Below, piece after piece: positions 11,187 through 21,335 of a stretch of 64,000 bases of DNA. The position numbers and the translations under genes were made by a program. Positions within the stretch are counted from its first letter, which is position 1; the number at the start of each line of letters is the position of its first letter. This DNA is from Aplectana chamaeleonis (Eukaryota; Nematoda; Chromadorea; Rhabditida; Cosmocercidae). The notes under the pieces are model-generated. The model saw only the letters and a list, made by a program, of their open reading frames with translations, had not been told where the DNA came from and ran no database searches. The DNA is taken from NCBI GenBank assembly GCA_029168955.1, contig JAPDOI010001061.1, positions 124,001-188,000 of the forward strand. Reading direction: 5' to 3'.

Positions 11187-11396
11187 TTACAGTTCCCAAA
11201 CAGTATGTGCTGTGTTCTTGGCCGCATCAACAAGCTTCGCACTCAGTGTTGGCTTCTGATCAGAAAATAAGTTAGAGATAGAGGTTTCCTCAGAAATCGA
11301 CTCTTCCGCTTTCTCCATTATTGCGGCCTTGTCGTCCTTCTCCTTGATCCATTCTGGCTTAGGTGACATGTCGGCTTGAAGTTTCATTGTACACAA
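11187..11396 (-). CDS. Candidate first or early exon, acidic protein
   Basis: The minus-strand frame opens MCTMKLQADMSPKPEWIKEK and continues with acidic, helix-prone sequence (EKAEESISEETSISNLF). It runs into GAACT followed by GTAAGTTT, a strong nematode donor, near 11,190. The ORF stops two codons into the presumed intron, as expected for a real exon boundary. No conserved family is recognised and the next exon was not identified with confidence. Confidence 0.3.
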   Translation of the reverse strand: MCTMKLQADMSPKPEWIKEKDDKAAIMEKAEESISEETSISNLFSDQKPTLSAKLVDAAKNTAHTVWEL

Positions 11397-11954
11397 GAAT
11401 TCGGGTGAGTTTTAGCAGGGAATAGGCAGAGACGATCTAGCTGTGGAAATGGCGTTCTTCAACGGGTTGGGATATCTGCGGCGGCGCTTAAATGGGCGAC
11501 CACAGCAAAACCAGATCTGCGCGATGACTCAGATTCGTTGCTGTTCATACTTTTTACACCTGTGCCTTCTAAACCAGATATGAAACACTATCAGCGAAAT
11601 GGCTCCACATCAAATAGGAACAGATGATGTCATTAGCTTGTATCGAAACCGATTTCGGTTGCATAGCACTTGTTACAACCCATTTCCAATGAAGGAGTGT
11701 CAAGAACTGATTATCAATAGCTACTATAAGAGGGGAGGCTCGAAATTCCAGGTCTTTCTCAGCTCCGAAAAATTACATCCATACAACCCTACATATACAA
11801 GTGCAAGAACAGTTGGGATGTGGTGGTCATGATGTGTCTAAGTAGGGAAGGGATTACAAAACCCGCAGCGTTTCGGAAAACATACTTCTGAATGTTGTGG
11901 AGAATGTTTAAAAAAATTAGAAAAATATCCTGCGTTTGTTTGATGATGTTGAAC

Positions 11955-12020
11955 TCGACGCGAGGTTGATACAGTTCATTTTGGCTAACGTTTCGGAGTA
12001 ACCTCCTTCTTCAGAGCCTG
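11955..12020 (-). ncRNA. Hammerhead-ribozyme-like motif (Penelope-type)
   Basis: On the minus strand CTGAAGA (12,008-12,014) fits the CUGANGA core. A short stem follows (GGAG/CTCC with loop GTTA), then GAAA (11,991-11,994), then a GTT/AAC-based stem and AUC as a possible cleavage triplet. The downstream AACCT can pair partly with AGGCT upstream. Hammerhead motifs are known in Penelope-like retroelements. No Penelope reverse transcriptase or GIY-YIG block is visible nearby, so this would be a terminal remnant. Confidence 0.4.
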
Positions 12021-12612
12021 AAAATATCAAATAAGAAATGCGTTTACACGGCCAAACGTCTCCTGATACCCACTTGAAATCGAAAACCTATTTTTGTCAC
12101 GTAGATAAGAGAGAAAACCAGAGAAAGTACCGCACCTAGCCAAAAACTCGCTAGTAATTGGAGCAGCATAAAGCGTCGACGACGGAAACGCTGTAGACCA
12201 CCACTTTAGATGTTAGAAGGCGAGTCTTACGTATGGCCTGAGCTCCTGGGTTATGTACAGACCTTCTCCCTTCCGGTTATTTTGCGGATCATGAGCGTGA
12301 ATGGAAAATGCCTGTAGGGCATCCTGTGTTTATCTAACGGACCATTCGGTATTTCGAACAGGAAGAAAAAACTACGAAAAATTGGGTGCAGCTTCTCTTC
12401 AAGTGGCCACTATGGCCGCATTCCTGATTTTCTACGAGAGTAATACGGCTATCTTGATCAAGTAGCGGCCCGCCTTCGGAATATACTTTACCTAAAACGA
12501 TCTGGGGACAGTTTGTTAGCATATTTTCACCATGTGCATCCTTCCTCCCGTGATACATGCTTTTCATCGATTGAACATTGAACAGCAGTTTTCGATGAAG
12601 TTTCCACAGGTA

Positions 12613-13606
12613 TGTTAATCAATCGATTGTCGCCCCCTGAAAAAGGTAGTGAGAGTGTAAAAGGGTATACTTAGTATTCAACACTAAGCTGAAGTGCTAG
12701 CAGCCGTGGCTGCGTCCTATAAAGCAACATTTCCCCCGGTTCGGGGTTAAATTTAGTGCGTGTCATTGCGGACTTGCGCAGAGGGCATGCAACGCATCGG
12801 TTTCGCACGGGCTGCTCAGACAATAGGTGCGAGCGGATCGCTGGCTTTTGGCGGGCGAATCGACATCCCTCCGCCATCCGCCCGCCAGTAGCCAGCGATT
12901 CGCCCGCCACATGCCAGCAATCCGCCCGCCGGCAGCCAGCGATCCTCCCGCCAATAGCCTGCGATCCGCCCGACATTAGCCAGCGATCCGTCCTCGATGC
13001 CACATGCGGGTTATTCCGATGGGTCCCACCACGGTCTCCGTGTGCGGGATCACCCCCACCCCTAGCCGTGGGGACCATACCCTCAGCTGCCAAAATTATT
13101 CGTCGGCTTATACGTGATCCTTCAAAGGTGACTTGAAGTCACCTTCCATAATCGGCCTCGAAATGCCGAGTGATCATTCAGTGCGATGGAGCGCCTTTTA
13201 TACCCTTCGGTTTGTTTACTCTGAGCATGATACTTGTTGTGATGAAAGATCACATTTTGGTCGCTGTAGCAGCCGATCACAAAATGGGCGGAGTTTCCTG
13301 ATCTAGGCGCGAAAATCCGCCAATCATAGACCACCCAACGCGCCAAATAAACCCCTGTCGCTGCACTTTTGTAGATTCCATCCCGTTTCCTGCACCTGCT
13401 CCAGACACCCTCACGCTGCTCCTGTTGCTGCCATCTCCAGTTGCTACCACGCCTAACGAGCTGTCGTCAACCAGCACCCGTCATCACCCACCTACCGCCA
13501 TCATATTCTACTAAGTTTTTGACACTATATTCTACTGCACTTTTGACTGTTTCGTATTCTCGCCAATTAAACATTTTGCTTTCTCTCTGCTAGCCGCAGA
13601 CGTAAC
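12613..13606 (+). other. Possible LTR region upstream of the Gypsy relic
   Basis: The segment begins TGTTAATC and ends GACGTAACA, the TG...CA arrangement of LTRs, and lies just 5' of Gypsy reverse transcriptase sequence on the same strand. It contains a TTTTATACCC element near 13,197 and an AATTAAA near 13,565. No primer-binding site or second LTR was found, so the assignment is tentative. It also contains the tandem word array at 12,826-12,998. Confidence 0.25.
12826..12998 (+). repeat. Degenerate tandem array of a ~24-bp unit (CCAGCGATCCGCCCGCC)
   Basis: About six variants of CCAGCGATCCGCCCGCCA follow one another at roughly 23-26 bp spacing between 12,880 and 12,998. An inverted variant, GCGGATCGCTGGCTTTTGGC, precedes them at 12,833. 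The overlapping ORFs on both strands encode low-complexity peptide and are not considered genes. Confidence 0.6.
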
Positions 13607-13755
13607 AAATTGTCGATCAGGATGAGATCCGAATAAAAAAATGCCCATTTGAGGGGTTGAAAATGGTATTAGGTGCGATGAGAGGGGCGAATTTAAGGTT
13701 TAAACCACAACAATGTGAATTCTTGAAGAGAAATGTGGCATTTCTGGGCCACGTA

Positions 13756-14454
13756 CTCAGGCAGTAACGCCGGCTGAGGGGGCAGGCAATACCGGCTGAT
13801 TAAACTTTGTACCCGGGCAAGCCCAGGTATTCACTGCCCACTTAGCAGATAAATGGTGGAGCGCTCAGCCGACAAGTAGTGGCCCCCTCACCCCGCATTT
13901 ACTGTCCCCTCAGCCGGTGCATGGAGATTTGCTCACCCGATACCAATTGCTTACCATGTGAATGATATCGATCTGCAGGAGCAGATAAAGCCCCTAGTAG
14001 CCCCTCCCCCCTATTCTCCAGCACGTTCCAGACTCGCGCTTCATCCATAAAGCCGTAAGCTTTACCTCGCTTCAAAACTCATGAACCGATCCTCTCTCAC
14101 ACCCCACGGTCACAACGAACCGTAAGGGGTGAGGGATCAATGATCCTTATCGTGTGGATGACCACCCGTTTGAACGCCATCACCCGAATCAGCTCGAAGG
14201 CCATTCTGCCCGCGCCGTACATAAGCCTGGTTTGTTTAAGGTCTTCAGTATTGGGCCAATGATATGCATATGCCTTCCCGCTGACCCCGTAAAGCCATGC
14301 CCCTCAGCCGGTAATGCTATGTCTGCCCGATCAGCCGGTGACATGCTCCGCCGTGGATTTATGTCCGCCCGCTGAACACGTAAAGCCATGCCGCTCAGCC
14401 GGTAAGACGCTCCGCCCCAAAAATAAGCGTGCCCGCTCAGCCGGTGTTATTATC
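13756..14454. mobile_element. CAGCCGGT-word element inserted in the Gypsy relic
   Basis: It interrupts the Gypsy frame between GHVL and the following connection domain. The ends are inverted: GTAACGCCGGCTGAGGGGGC at the left faces GCCCGCTCAGCCGGTGTTAT at the right. The interior repeats CTCAGCCGGT and its complement about ten times among unrelated sequence. A clean target duplication was not found. A short conserved-looking GATATCGATCTGCAGGAGC segment lies near 13,966. Confidence 0.55.
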
Positions 14455-14648
14455 TGAGTAATCGACGAAAGTGCGGTACACACTGGTCCAGGAAAGTTCG
14501 AGAAAATCCTGGAATATCCGGAACCGCAAACAGTTGCGGCGCTGCGTACATTTCTTGGCATATTATCGGATGTTTATCCTTGGAATTTTTCAGATAGCCA
14601 AGCCGCTTTACAACTTGTCAAGCCCAAAACGAAAGTGGGCGTGGTCAG

Positions 14649-14883
14649 TATACTTCGGCGACTCGAAAATTTTTTCGAATAATCGAGTTTTCGACCAATT
14701 CGATTTTTGGAAATTTCGAATAATCGAGTTTTCGACCAATTCGATTTTTGGAAATTTCGAATAATCGAGTTTTCGACTAATTCGGTTTTTTTTTAAATTT
14801 CGAATAATCGAGTAGTCGAATGACTCGATGTCGACTGTTTCAGTCGATACCAAGACTCGATGACTCGACTCGACATAAGTATA
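14649..14883. mobile_element. ACTCGA-word MITE, TIR TATACTT, 8-bp TSD
   Basis: Flanked by GTGGTCAG at 14,641-14,648 and 14,884-14,891. The ends are TATACTTCGGCGACTCGA and TCGACTCGACATAAGTATA. The interior is three copies of a ~60-bp unit, CGAATAATCGAGTTTTCGAC plus AATTCGATTTTTGGAAATTT, followed by dense ACTCGA/TCGAGT words. The Gypsy coding frame is continuous across the site without the element, so the boundaries are secure. Confidence 0.8.
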
Positions 14884-15399
14884 GTGGTCAGTCCGAGAAG
14901 AGGAAGCGTTCGTAAAGCTGAAGCAGGCAATATCTAGTGCACCTGCAGTAGGACAACCTGATATCGAGGGAGCGCGAAATGGTTCTAACCCATTTTTGAT
15001 ATATGCTGACGCGTCGAGAGAAGGGTTGGGAGCGGTTGTGGCTCAGAAATCGCAAGATACCATGGTGCATCCCATCTATTTCGCCTCAAAATCATTCACA
15101 AATGCCGAGAGAAACTATCACATAAAGGATTTAGAGACACTCGCGGTGGTGTTCGCTGTCAAAAAGTTTAATTTTTTTATGGCCTCTAAACCGTGGTCCG
15201 AACGGATCATCAGCCCCTCACGAGTTTATTCAAGAAGACGGCGGTATCGGATCGAGTTTCGCGATGGGCGTTAGAGTTGCAGAAGTATAAGCTCCAGAAA
15301 GAGTACGTCCATGGGAAGGCCAACGCGGTCGCCGATGCACTTTTGAGAGGACTCGTGGAATGGATTGATGTCTATCCTATAGGGAGAGGCGTGGTGGAA

Positions 15400-15886
15400 A
15401 AAAAAACTCGAAAAAAAATTTCAGATCCTTTCAAGCCAGTATGCTATTTTTTGAAGGAGGGCTGTTAGCTGCACATAACAGCCAATTTTTGCTTGTACGA
15501 AATAAGAAATGCAGCCATGGTGATCAATTTGAAAAAAAAACCTCCTTGTCCGGAAGGTCCGTTGGGAAAACGCGGCATACTTGTTTGTTACTCTATCCAT
15601 CCTTCACAACTTCCAGTAGGACGTTTCCCGAATCGCCGCGGGTCTCTCAAGACTTTCCCTAGTAAGTGATGAAAAAAGTACAAATTCAACAGCCCATCTG
15701 AAGTATGTGCTCTGTTTACCTAAATCCTACTCGACGAGTTCACCTTCAATGCGTGAATGTGTTAAACTGCCTGAGGCACTACTACAGTTTTGACCATTTC
15801 ATAGAAACATCGGAGCATAGTTGAGTTGAGAACAATTTATTAGCCAAAAACTACTCGCTCGCAGCCAGTGTCAAGCGGGGTTGTGA
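15400..15886. other. No gene recognised
   Basis: Sequence after the RNase H relic. The 3' remainder of the Gypsy element may extend to about 15,470, but no integrase motif or LTR was recognised. Confidence 0.35.
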
Positions 15887-16329
15887 GGCTACGTCCATAC
15901 GAGGCGAGAGCGTGCGATTGCGCAAAATCGATGGTCATCGTGGGCACACGATTCGCTAGCCGCTCGCAGGCGCTCCTTCTCGCGCGCCTTCGCCCGCTCG
16001 CTCTCGCGCGCTTGCGCAGCATTACGAAGCAAGCAGCAAGTTCCAAGCTAACTGCTTCATCACAAAAGCAGGTGGCATTAAACCTGTAGCAGAACTACTG
16101 CCTTAGTTTTCGGTAATTCCACCACGAAAGTCGAAAACGGTGGGAAATCATCAGCCGTTGCGCCGACTCGAGCGATTGATCACCCGATCAAACGTTTCCA
16201 ATCGAATCAACACGAGGTAAGGGGTGTTTGTCTGTGTTCATTTGCGGGCACGGGATGCTCCAGCGTTGAGGAGCGTCGAGAGGCGAACAACAGCGGGAAC
16301 GCCCGCTCTCGCCACGTATGGACGCTGCC
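15887..16329. mobile_element. MITE, TIR GGCTACGTCCATACG, 3-bp flanks
   Basis: The left end GGCTACGTCCATACGAGGCG is matched by CGCCACGTATGGACGCTGCC at the right. TGA occurs on each side (15,884-15,886 and 16,330-16,332). A 3-bp duplication and a GG... terminus fit PIF/Harbinger-type MITEs. The arms are rich in CTCGCGCGC words. Open frames inside are compositional. Confidence 0.55.
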
Positions 16330-16630
16330 TGAGGGGGCACAACGGAGGTCGGCGATCGTAAAAATTTTGGTCGAGATAAGAAAATCAGTTAATTTGGAAA
16401 TGAGGTCGTGAGAGTTTTAAGCTAAAATTTCTTTTATGAAGGTGAGTTCGTAACAGATTCAGACATTTTTCGAAAAATTTTGACCACCGAGGCAGGTGGG
16501 TCGTAGCTCTATCGGAGTCGGTCACATGCCTCGCTGGACCCTGCTCGCTGCCATTGTAGATCATAATGCTCAAAGAGCCAGAACTAAGTTCCTTTTAATG
16601 TAGTTTGCTAGAACACCTCATTGACCAGGG

Positions 16631-16761
16631 AACGAATTCTTCAATCGTTGCCCCGGGTATGAAGGCGAATCAGAGAATAACTTTTCGCATTTTTTGAAAA
16701 ACGAGAAAGTTATACCCTGATGAGCCCTAATACCCGGGGTAAACTCGTTAAAGAATCCGGC
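16631..16761. repeat. Hairpin repeat around CCCCGGGTAT
   Basis: GAATTCTTCAATCGTTGCCC and GGGTAT at 16,634-16,660 pair with ATACCCGGGGTAAACTCGTT and AAAGAATC at 16,731-16,758. The inner GAATAACTTTTCGC also pairs with the CGAGAAAGTTATACCC stretch. This makes a ~130-bp hairpin, probably a small MITE. Confidence 0.5.
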
Positions 16762-16769
16762 CTCAGATG

Positions 16770-17600
16770 TAAAGGCTCACCTCATCTCCAGTCCCCTCAC
16801 CAGTGCGGTCTCCTTAAAAGGATTATAAACCTGTTCTTAGACATTCAACTCTCTCACGTTACAACTGGATAATTGCCCACGCGCCACTAGAGAGTCATCC
16901 CTTAGAAAAAACTCTTCCATGCACCGAAATTCTTCCATTGCAACTCAGAAACTCGTAGTTGTGCTTCGGCACTCCGCTGCCGTATGAAGGCCGAACTCGT
17001 TGACCCAAAAAGTCGGTCAAAAAATCACTTTTGGGTGCTCTTTCACGCGCGGTTCTGCTTCACCAGAAAGACCTGACTTTTACCCCGAGACAAGCACAAA
17101 CAACAGCGGTCCGGCGGACCACAACTACACGGGTATGAAAATAAATTGAGCGCTGGAAATGCTTCACACCATGCATTTCGCAGGATTGTTCTAATGAATG
17201 ACTAAAGAACTTTCGGATGGCCTGGTTGGTACATTTTGCAGATAAGATTATCGAATAACTCCACGTTTTCAATTTCTAAGAGGTACAAAAAGCTGGGGAA
17301 TAGGATTCTTGAGAACCCACCAGCAGAATCGATTTTTCCGATTATGCAGAATTTTCAGCCTCGCGTGAGATGGAATTCGCAAACTTCGATTCCGTCTCTT
17401 GGCTCATATTTTCCTGCTGCTATCGTCTGCACTAGGTTACCGAGGTTCGGCAGATCTCTGGGAGAAGTTGTCACGACAGTAAAGGGCTAAAGTCGCGACC
17501 CTGGACTGAGCGTCTATAGTTCTAAAATACCCCCCAAACTCCGAGGCCATCTGTAGTGTGCTAAGACTGATCCCTTACTGAGTCGTCGCGCTCGAAGTTA
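16770..17600. other. No gene recognised
   Basis: No domain, splice structure or clear repeat end could be supported. The open frames at 17,060-17,272 and 17,236-17,490 overlap on opposite strands and look incidental. Confidence 0.35.
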
Positions 17601-17610
17601 CCACCTTAGG

Positions 17611-17837
17611 CCCCTTTCACAGTTAATGTTTACGACATTTTTTCGACGTCGCGCGCGGCGCCCAACAGGCCTTTGACAGCGCAACCAATAAGATTGATCA
17701 CACCACCATCAACGGAGCGGTTTCGCATCGACGTTGAACGACGCGTTGAGACGTCGGCCATCCGGTGGCGCACAGCGACACTCAACGATGTCGCTATCAC
17801 GTGTCAGACGGCGTCGTCTGGCAAACTGTGAAAGGGG
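17611..17837. mobile_element. MITE, TIR CCCCTTTCACAGTT
   Basis: CCCCTTTCACAGTT at 17,611 and AACTGTGAAAGGGG ending at 17,837 are perfect inverted repeats. The interior is rich in CGACG/CGTCG words in both orientations. No convincing target duplication was identified. Confidence 0.65.
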
Positions 17838-17914
17838 ATTGAGGTCCGTGCCAACCCCGCGAAGATGGTCTATCTGAACTTTGACACCGCCGGGTTGACG
17901 TCGCATATGCCCCT

Positions 17915-18055
17915 ACGAGACGTACTGGTACCTTTCGTTCCTTATTGTGCGTTGAAGAAAACCCGGCGCACGTATGTCCTAACACGTGCGCACCGAGTTT
18001 GCGCCAACGTACAACAAGGAACGCGAAGTATATATCAGTACCATCCGTACCGACT
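17915..18055. repeat. Hairpin repeat, degenerate member of the GCGCAAACTCGGTGC family
   Basis: TCGTTCCTTATTGTGCGTTG at 17,936 pairs with CAACGTACAACAAGGAACGC ending at about 18,025, around a CACGT loop. The right arm contains GCACCGAGTTTGCGCCAAC, the core of the hairpins at 46,422-46,562 and 60,702-60,851, making this a third, diverged copy. Confidence 0.5.
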
Positions 18056-18179
18056 GATCTTGCCACGATGCGCAATAGCGACCGTGAATTCCGAACATAT
18101 CAATTTTTCGTCGATATCCATCCCAAACACAAACGTCGCGTCGCGGGAAACATTTATGCACTAGCCCATGGATACTGAG

Positions 18180-18350
18180 TCAGCTACGCTGCGACCCCAC
18201 TCTACGCCGGGTCCATACTTGACGCGACGAGCGACCACGACAGTGCTTGTAGGTTTTATCGATCTTAGATCGTGGATGACAAGTCTTTCGTCCCTTTTAG
18301 ATCGCGTGAAGTATGAACATGACCCCACCCTCGCGCCACAAAAAGCATGG
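18180..18350. repeat. Fold-back repeat
   Basis: GACCCCACTCTACGCCGGGT and CCATACTTGACGCGA near 18,191-18,226 are complementary to TCGCGTGAAGTATG, AACATGACCCCACCCTCGCG near 18,301-18,337. This is a small palindromic element without coding capacity. Confidence 0.45.
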
Positions 18351-18929
18351 ACGACGACTGCAAACTTGCCAATCGAATCATTTAATGAACGCACCTAACC
18401 TTTACTGAAAGCCATCGTCAGTACAAAAGATTTCGCTGCCGCACCGCTAGCCCTTCCCACGATGATCCTGGGCGAGACTCTTTTCCAAAACCAACACATG
18501 TTAGAAAAAGAATCCGAACACAAGAATTTATTGAGAATCTCATTGTAAGAGCGATCTAGAAAAAAAAAAATGTACGCACGAGATGCTTCAAATGAAAGAC
18601 AAGATTTAAAAAAATCACTCAACACAGAAGAACGAGGCACTAAGCTCAAATCGGCGTTCATCGCCAAGACTCCAAAATCCAAGTTATAATATACTGTACA
18701 GAGTTTCTCATAATCGCAAAACCGGAGACACATCTTCGGCAAGTGGGGGCCAGCAGCTAACAAACGTCCTTCCACACACCAGTTGGCCGAGTCTGAAAGA
18801 AAAAAAAACCTGCAGATTTTTAAATCCGTATGATAAAATGTTGAAAACTTCTATCCATGAAGGCTTTCTTGGATCACCGAGTCGTTTCCAATGAAATATT
18901 TTCTAAATAGGTGTACTTCTGAGATTATT

Positions 18930-19480
18930 TCCAAATTCAAGTTTGTTGATGTTACGGAGATCTCCAAATCAAGTTACGGCGGGTTTTCCCAATTGGGCGA
19001 AAAGCTAAGGGTACCCCGACACACAATTTTCATATTCCCAGAAAAAAATGGTCCACGTACTGCCATTTACTTAGCGTAACCCACCTTAGTATTTCGAAAG
19101 TCGATAAATAGACCTTAGATTCGTGTTCGGCACCCAAACAACCCCACAGAGAAGTTTTCAGCTGGATCTGAGACTTCGATCCAACTACCGTATATCCACT
19201 GTAACCTACCGTAATCCGTCGAAACTCAATGGACGGACCTCAGATTCGTGTTCAACACCCCCAAATAACCACTACAGAAAATTTCGAGGCAAATTTGTCG
19301 TCGCGTTCGCGTCTAGGAAATCATCAAAAGTCGCACTTCGGTTGCGAAATTGGCCGGGTGGGAGGCTTAGAATCAAACCTGTTTAAACTTTTCGAAGATC
19401 GAGAAAAATACCCCAGATTCGTATTAAGACCCTGAGTAACCCCCAGAAAGGAGCTTTGAGCGAAATCCAGAACGTTGTTT
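18930..19480. repeat. Diverged periodic repeat (TTCGTGTTC...CCAAATAACC type)
   Basis: A block containing CAGATTCGTGTTC(A/G)(A/G)CACCC, then AACC and AGAAA-rich sequence, recurs at about 19,110, 19,240 and 19,410. CCACTGTAACCTACCGTAA lies between units. The same vocabulary covers 63,270-64,000. The period is roughly 130-170 bp. ORFs across it are not conserved between units. Confidence 0.5.
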
Positions 19481-19548
19481 CACACCCGCTTCCAGACCAC
19501 TTTTCTTCGCCTTCTTTCTTCTTCTTTGCAGCCACATCGAGGGTTTTG

Positions 19549-19959
19549 TCATAGGTGAAGAAACTGGGCGACCAGTAGTGGATTCGTCCATAGATCCATT
19601 ATGGTCAGCGTGGTAGGTCTCACCGGACAGCGAAATAAATGTGCTGTATCATGGCCGATAGTACCGCAGTCCGGACAGACATCAGATTTGCTGCTGTCGA
19701 TTTTGCTGACGTAGGACATGAGCATTGACGAGTGACCGCAGCGCAACGATGCCAGTGTGCATCTAGCCCTTCTTCCGAGTTGAGTCTCGGATTCGCAGAC
19801 TGGGGGCGGTACTTCTCCTAGTATAGGATTCACCGCCGCCTTCTCAAGATGACACCGTACGAACTTGGTGTGCTCCTCGCGCAAAAGACGGAGTCGTTCT
19901 TGCTGTGAGTCGTGCCATCTCTGCAAGTTGACTTTGCATGGAGCATCGGCAAATGGCAT
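19549..19959 (-). pseudogene. A1 C-terminal domain with CPDC...H...C motif, frameshifted from RT
   Basis: The 136-residue frame continues the reverse transcriptase after a frameshift near 19,960. Residues about 97-112 read CPDCGTIGHDTAHLFRCP, a CCHC-like motif. The frame ends DLWTNPLLVAQFLHL-stop. The same ending occurs in A2 (CPDCGGQGHTTAHLFNCP) and B (CPDCGLEEHTVPHMFSC), so it is a conserved C-terminus of these LINEs. Its function is presumably nucleic-acid binding. Confidence 0.7.
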
Positions 19960-21335
19960 TCTTTGGCTCTCTCTCTAACGGGGTTAAGCACTCTCCAGGA
20001 CGGGTGGTTTGGTTGCTTAATAATATTGATTCGTAATTGTTGGGCTTGCAGCTGACAGTGCTCCTTCACAGGCAATAGACGGGCTTCAGCATGCAGATGC
20101 TCGACTGGGGAACTCTTTGCACATCCGGTGGCAATGCGAAGAGCGGCATTTTGTACGCGTTGCATCTTAAACCAGGAAGATTCTGAAACTAGATGCTGCC
20201 AAACCGGTGCGGCGTATTCCATGGCTGGCTGAAGAATCGCCTTATACGTCATGAGTATCGTTTCCTTGCTGCTACCCCATGAGGTACCGCCTAGGGCCCT
20301 GAGAACATTGAGTTTGGCTTTAACAACAGCCTGCTTCTGCTCGGTATTTTTATGAAACTTGAGCGACGGATCGAGCACAAGACCGAGCAGTTTTGGAAAT
20401 CGAGCAGCAGGCAGACGGTCTCCATCCCACTCTACCTCCGGATGAGCTCTGTGCTCGGATGGGTCCGTTGTGAGGACGGATACTGATGATTTCGATGCGG
20501 AGATCTTTAGCATCTTGTCGTCGAAGAACCTCTTCAGCGTCTTCAGGTACTCGTTGATCTTGGTGGCGGCTACCTTTATATCCCGGTCTCGACACATGAT
20601 TGTTATATCATCGGCGTAGGCGACAGTCTTGATATCCTGTGGTGGTTCAGGCATATCTTCTAGATACAGACTGAAGAGAGCTGGTGATAAAACACCGCCC
20701 TGGGGGACTCCAGCTGCCATAGGAATACTGTTGGAGACATGGTTCTGGAACATGACTCTTGCCCGTCGACCTTTGATAAAGGCCGATATCCAGCGCTTTT
20801 GCCACGGTGGTATCGACGACTCCAAAACGTTTCTTGACAAGATTCCTAGGTTAACCGTATCGAAAGCCTTGGTGAGATCCAACGCGACAGCAACAGTTCT
20901 CAATGGCTTCAAAGCGTTGAACCCGTCGATTGCATAGCTAGTAATTTCTAGCAACGCAGTAGTTGTAGAATGCAGCCTTTTGAACCCGTGTTGAAACAAT
21001 TGTTTCTCGTTATGCTCTGCTAAATTCTCCACAATGAGCTTTTCGGCTACCTTAGCGAAAGGTGACATCAAGCTAATGGGTCGATAACCCTTTACTGACG
21101 ACTGAGGTTTGTCTGGCTTCGGCAACGGGATGACGTTGGCTGTCTTCCAGTTTTGGGGAATAATGCACGAGCTGAATGAAGTGTTAATCACATCAACGAC
21201 GAGTGGGAGGATCTCAGTCGGGAGCTTCTTCAGTACAGCAGGACAAATGCCGTCGGGACCGACAGCTTTGGAGTTCCGCATGTCCTTTATGATCTTCTCT
21301 ACGTGCGCCACAGTGTACGCATCGGCCGCGCTCAT
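19830..21335 (-). CDS. A1 reverse transcriptase
   Basis: A 501-codon open frame with the full reverse transcriptase order: GPDGICPAVLKKLP (residue 26), YRPISLMSPFAKVAEKL (84), ALDLTKAFDTVNLG (151), GVPQGGVLSPALFSLYLEDM (209) and the catalytic YADDITIMC (240-248). Thumb-like sequence follows, including ALGGTSWGSSKETILMTYKA and MEYAAPVWQHL. It copies element RNA into DNA at a nicked target site. The first ATG here is internal to the original polyprotein and the endonuclease lies upstream on the same strand. The last ~45 residues are out of frame after a frameshift. Confidence 0.85.
   Translation of the reverse strand: MSAADAYTVAHVEKIIKDMRNSKAVGPDGICPAVLKKLPTEILPLVVDVINTSFSSCIIPQNWKTANVIPLPKPDKPQSSVKGYRPISLMSPFAKVAEKLIVENLAEHNEKQLFQHGFKRLHSTTTALLEITSYAIDGFNALKPLRTVAVALDLTKAFDTVNLGILSRNVLESSIPPWQKRWISAFIKGRRARVMFQNHVSNSIPMAAGVPQGGVLSPALFSLYLEDMPEPPQDIKTVAYADDITIMCRDRDIKVAATKINEYLKTLKRFFDDKMLKISASKSSVSVLTTDPSEHRAHPEVEWDGDRLPAARFPKLLGLVLDPSLKFHKNTEQKQAVVKAKLNVLRALGGTSWGSSKETILMTYKAILQPAMEYAAPVWQHLVSESSWFKMQRVQNAALRIATGCAKSSPVEHLHAEARLLPVKEHCQLQAQQLRINIIKQPNHPSWRVLNPVRERAKECHLPMLHAKSTCRDGTTHSKNDSVFCARSTPSSYGVILRRRR

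Larger units (their letters stand above)
13625..15360 (+). pseudogene. Ty3/Gypsy pol relic (reverse transcriptase end + RNase H)
   Basis: The reverse transcriptase C-terminus is visible at 13,650-13,760 as ANLRFKPQQCEFLKRNVAFL followed by GHVL. After an insertion, 14,505-14,650 gives the connection block (TFLGI, YYRMFILGIFQIAKPLYNL). After a second insertion, 14,892-15,360 gives RNase H: FLIYADASREGLGAVVAQKS, HPIYFASKSFTNAERNY and, after a frameshift near 15,190, [11 protein letters not shown] and [12 protein letters not shown]. Gag, protease and integrase are absent. Frameshifts and insertions make it non-functional. Confidence 0.75.

Noticed and set aside
12826..12998. Possible CRISPR array (regular ~24-bp repeats)
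   Set aside because: Units are adjacent and degenerate, without unique spacers, and the genome is eukaryotic.
12671..13136. Overlapping 126-140-codon ORFs on both strands
   Set aside because: They translate a GC-rich tandem word array. Both strands are open because of composition, not selection.
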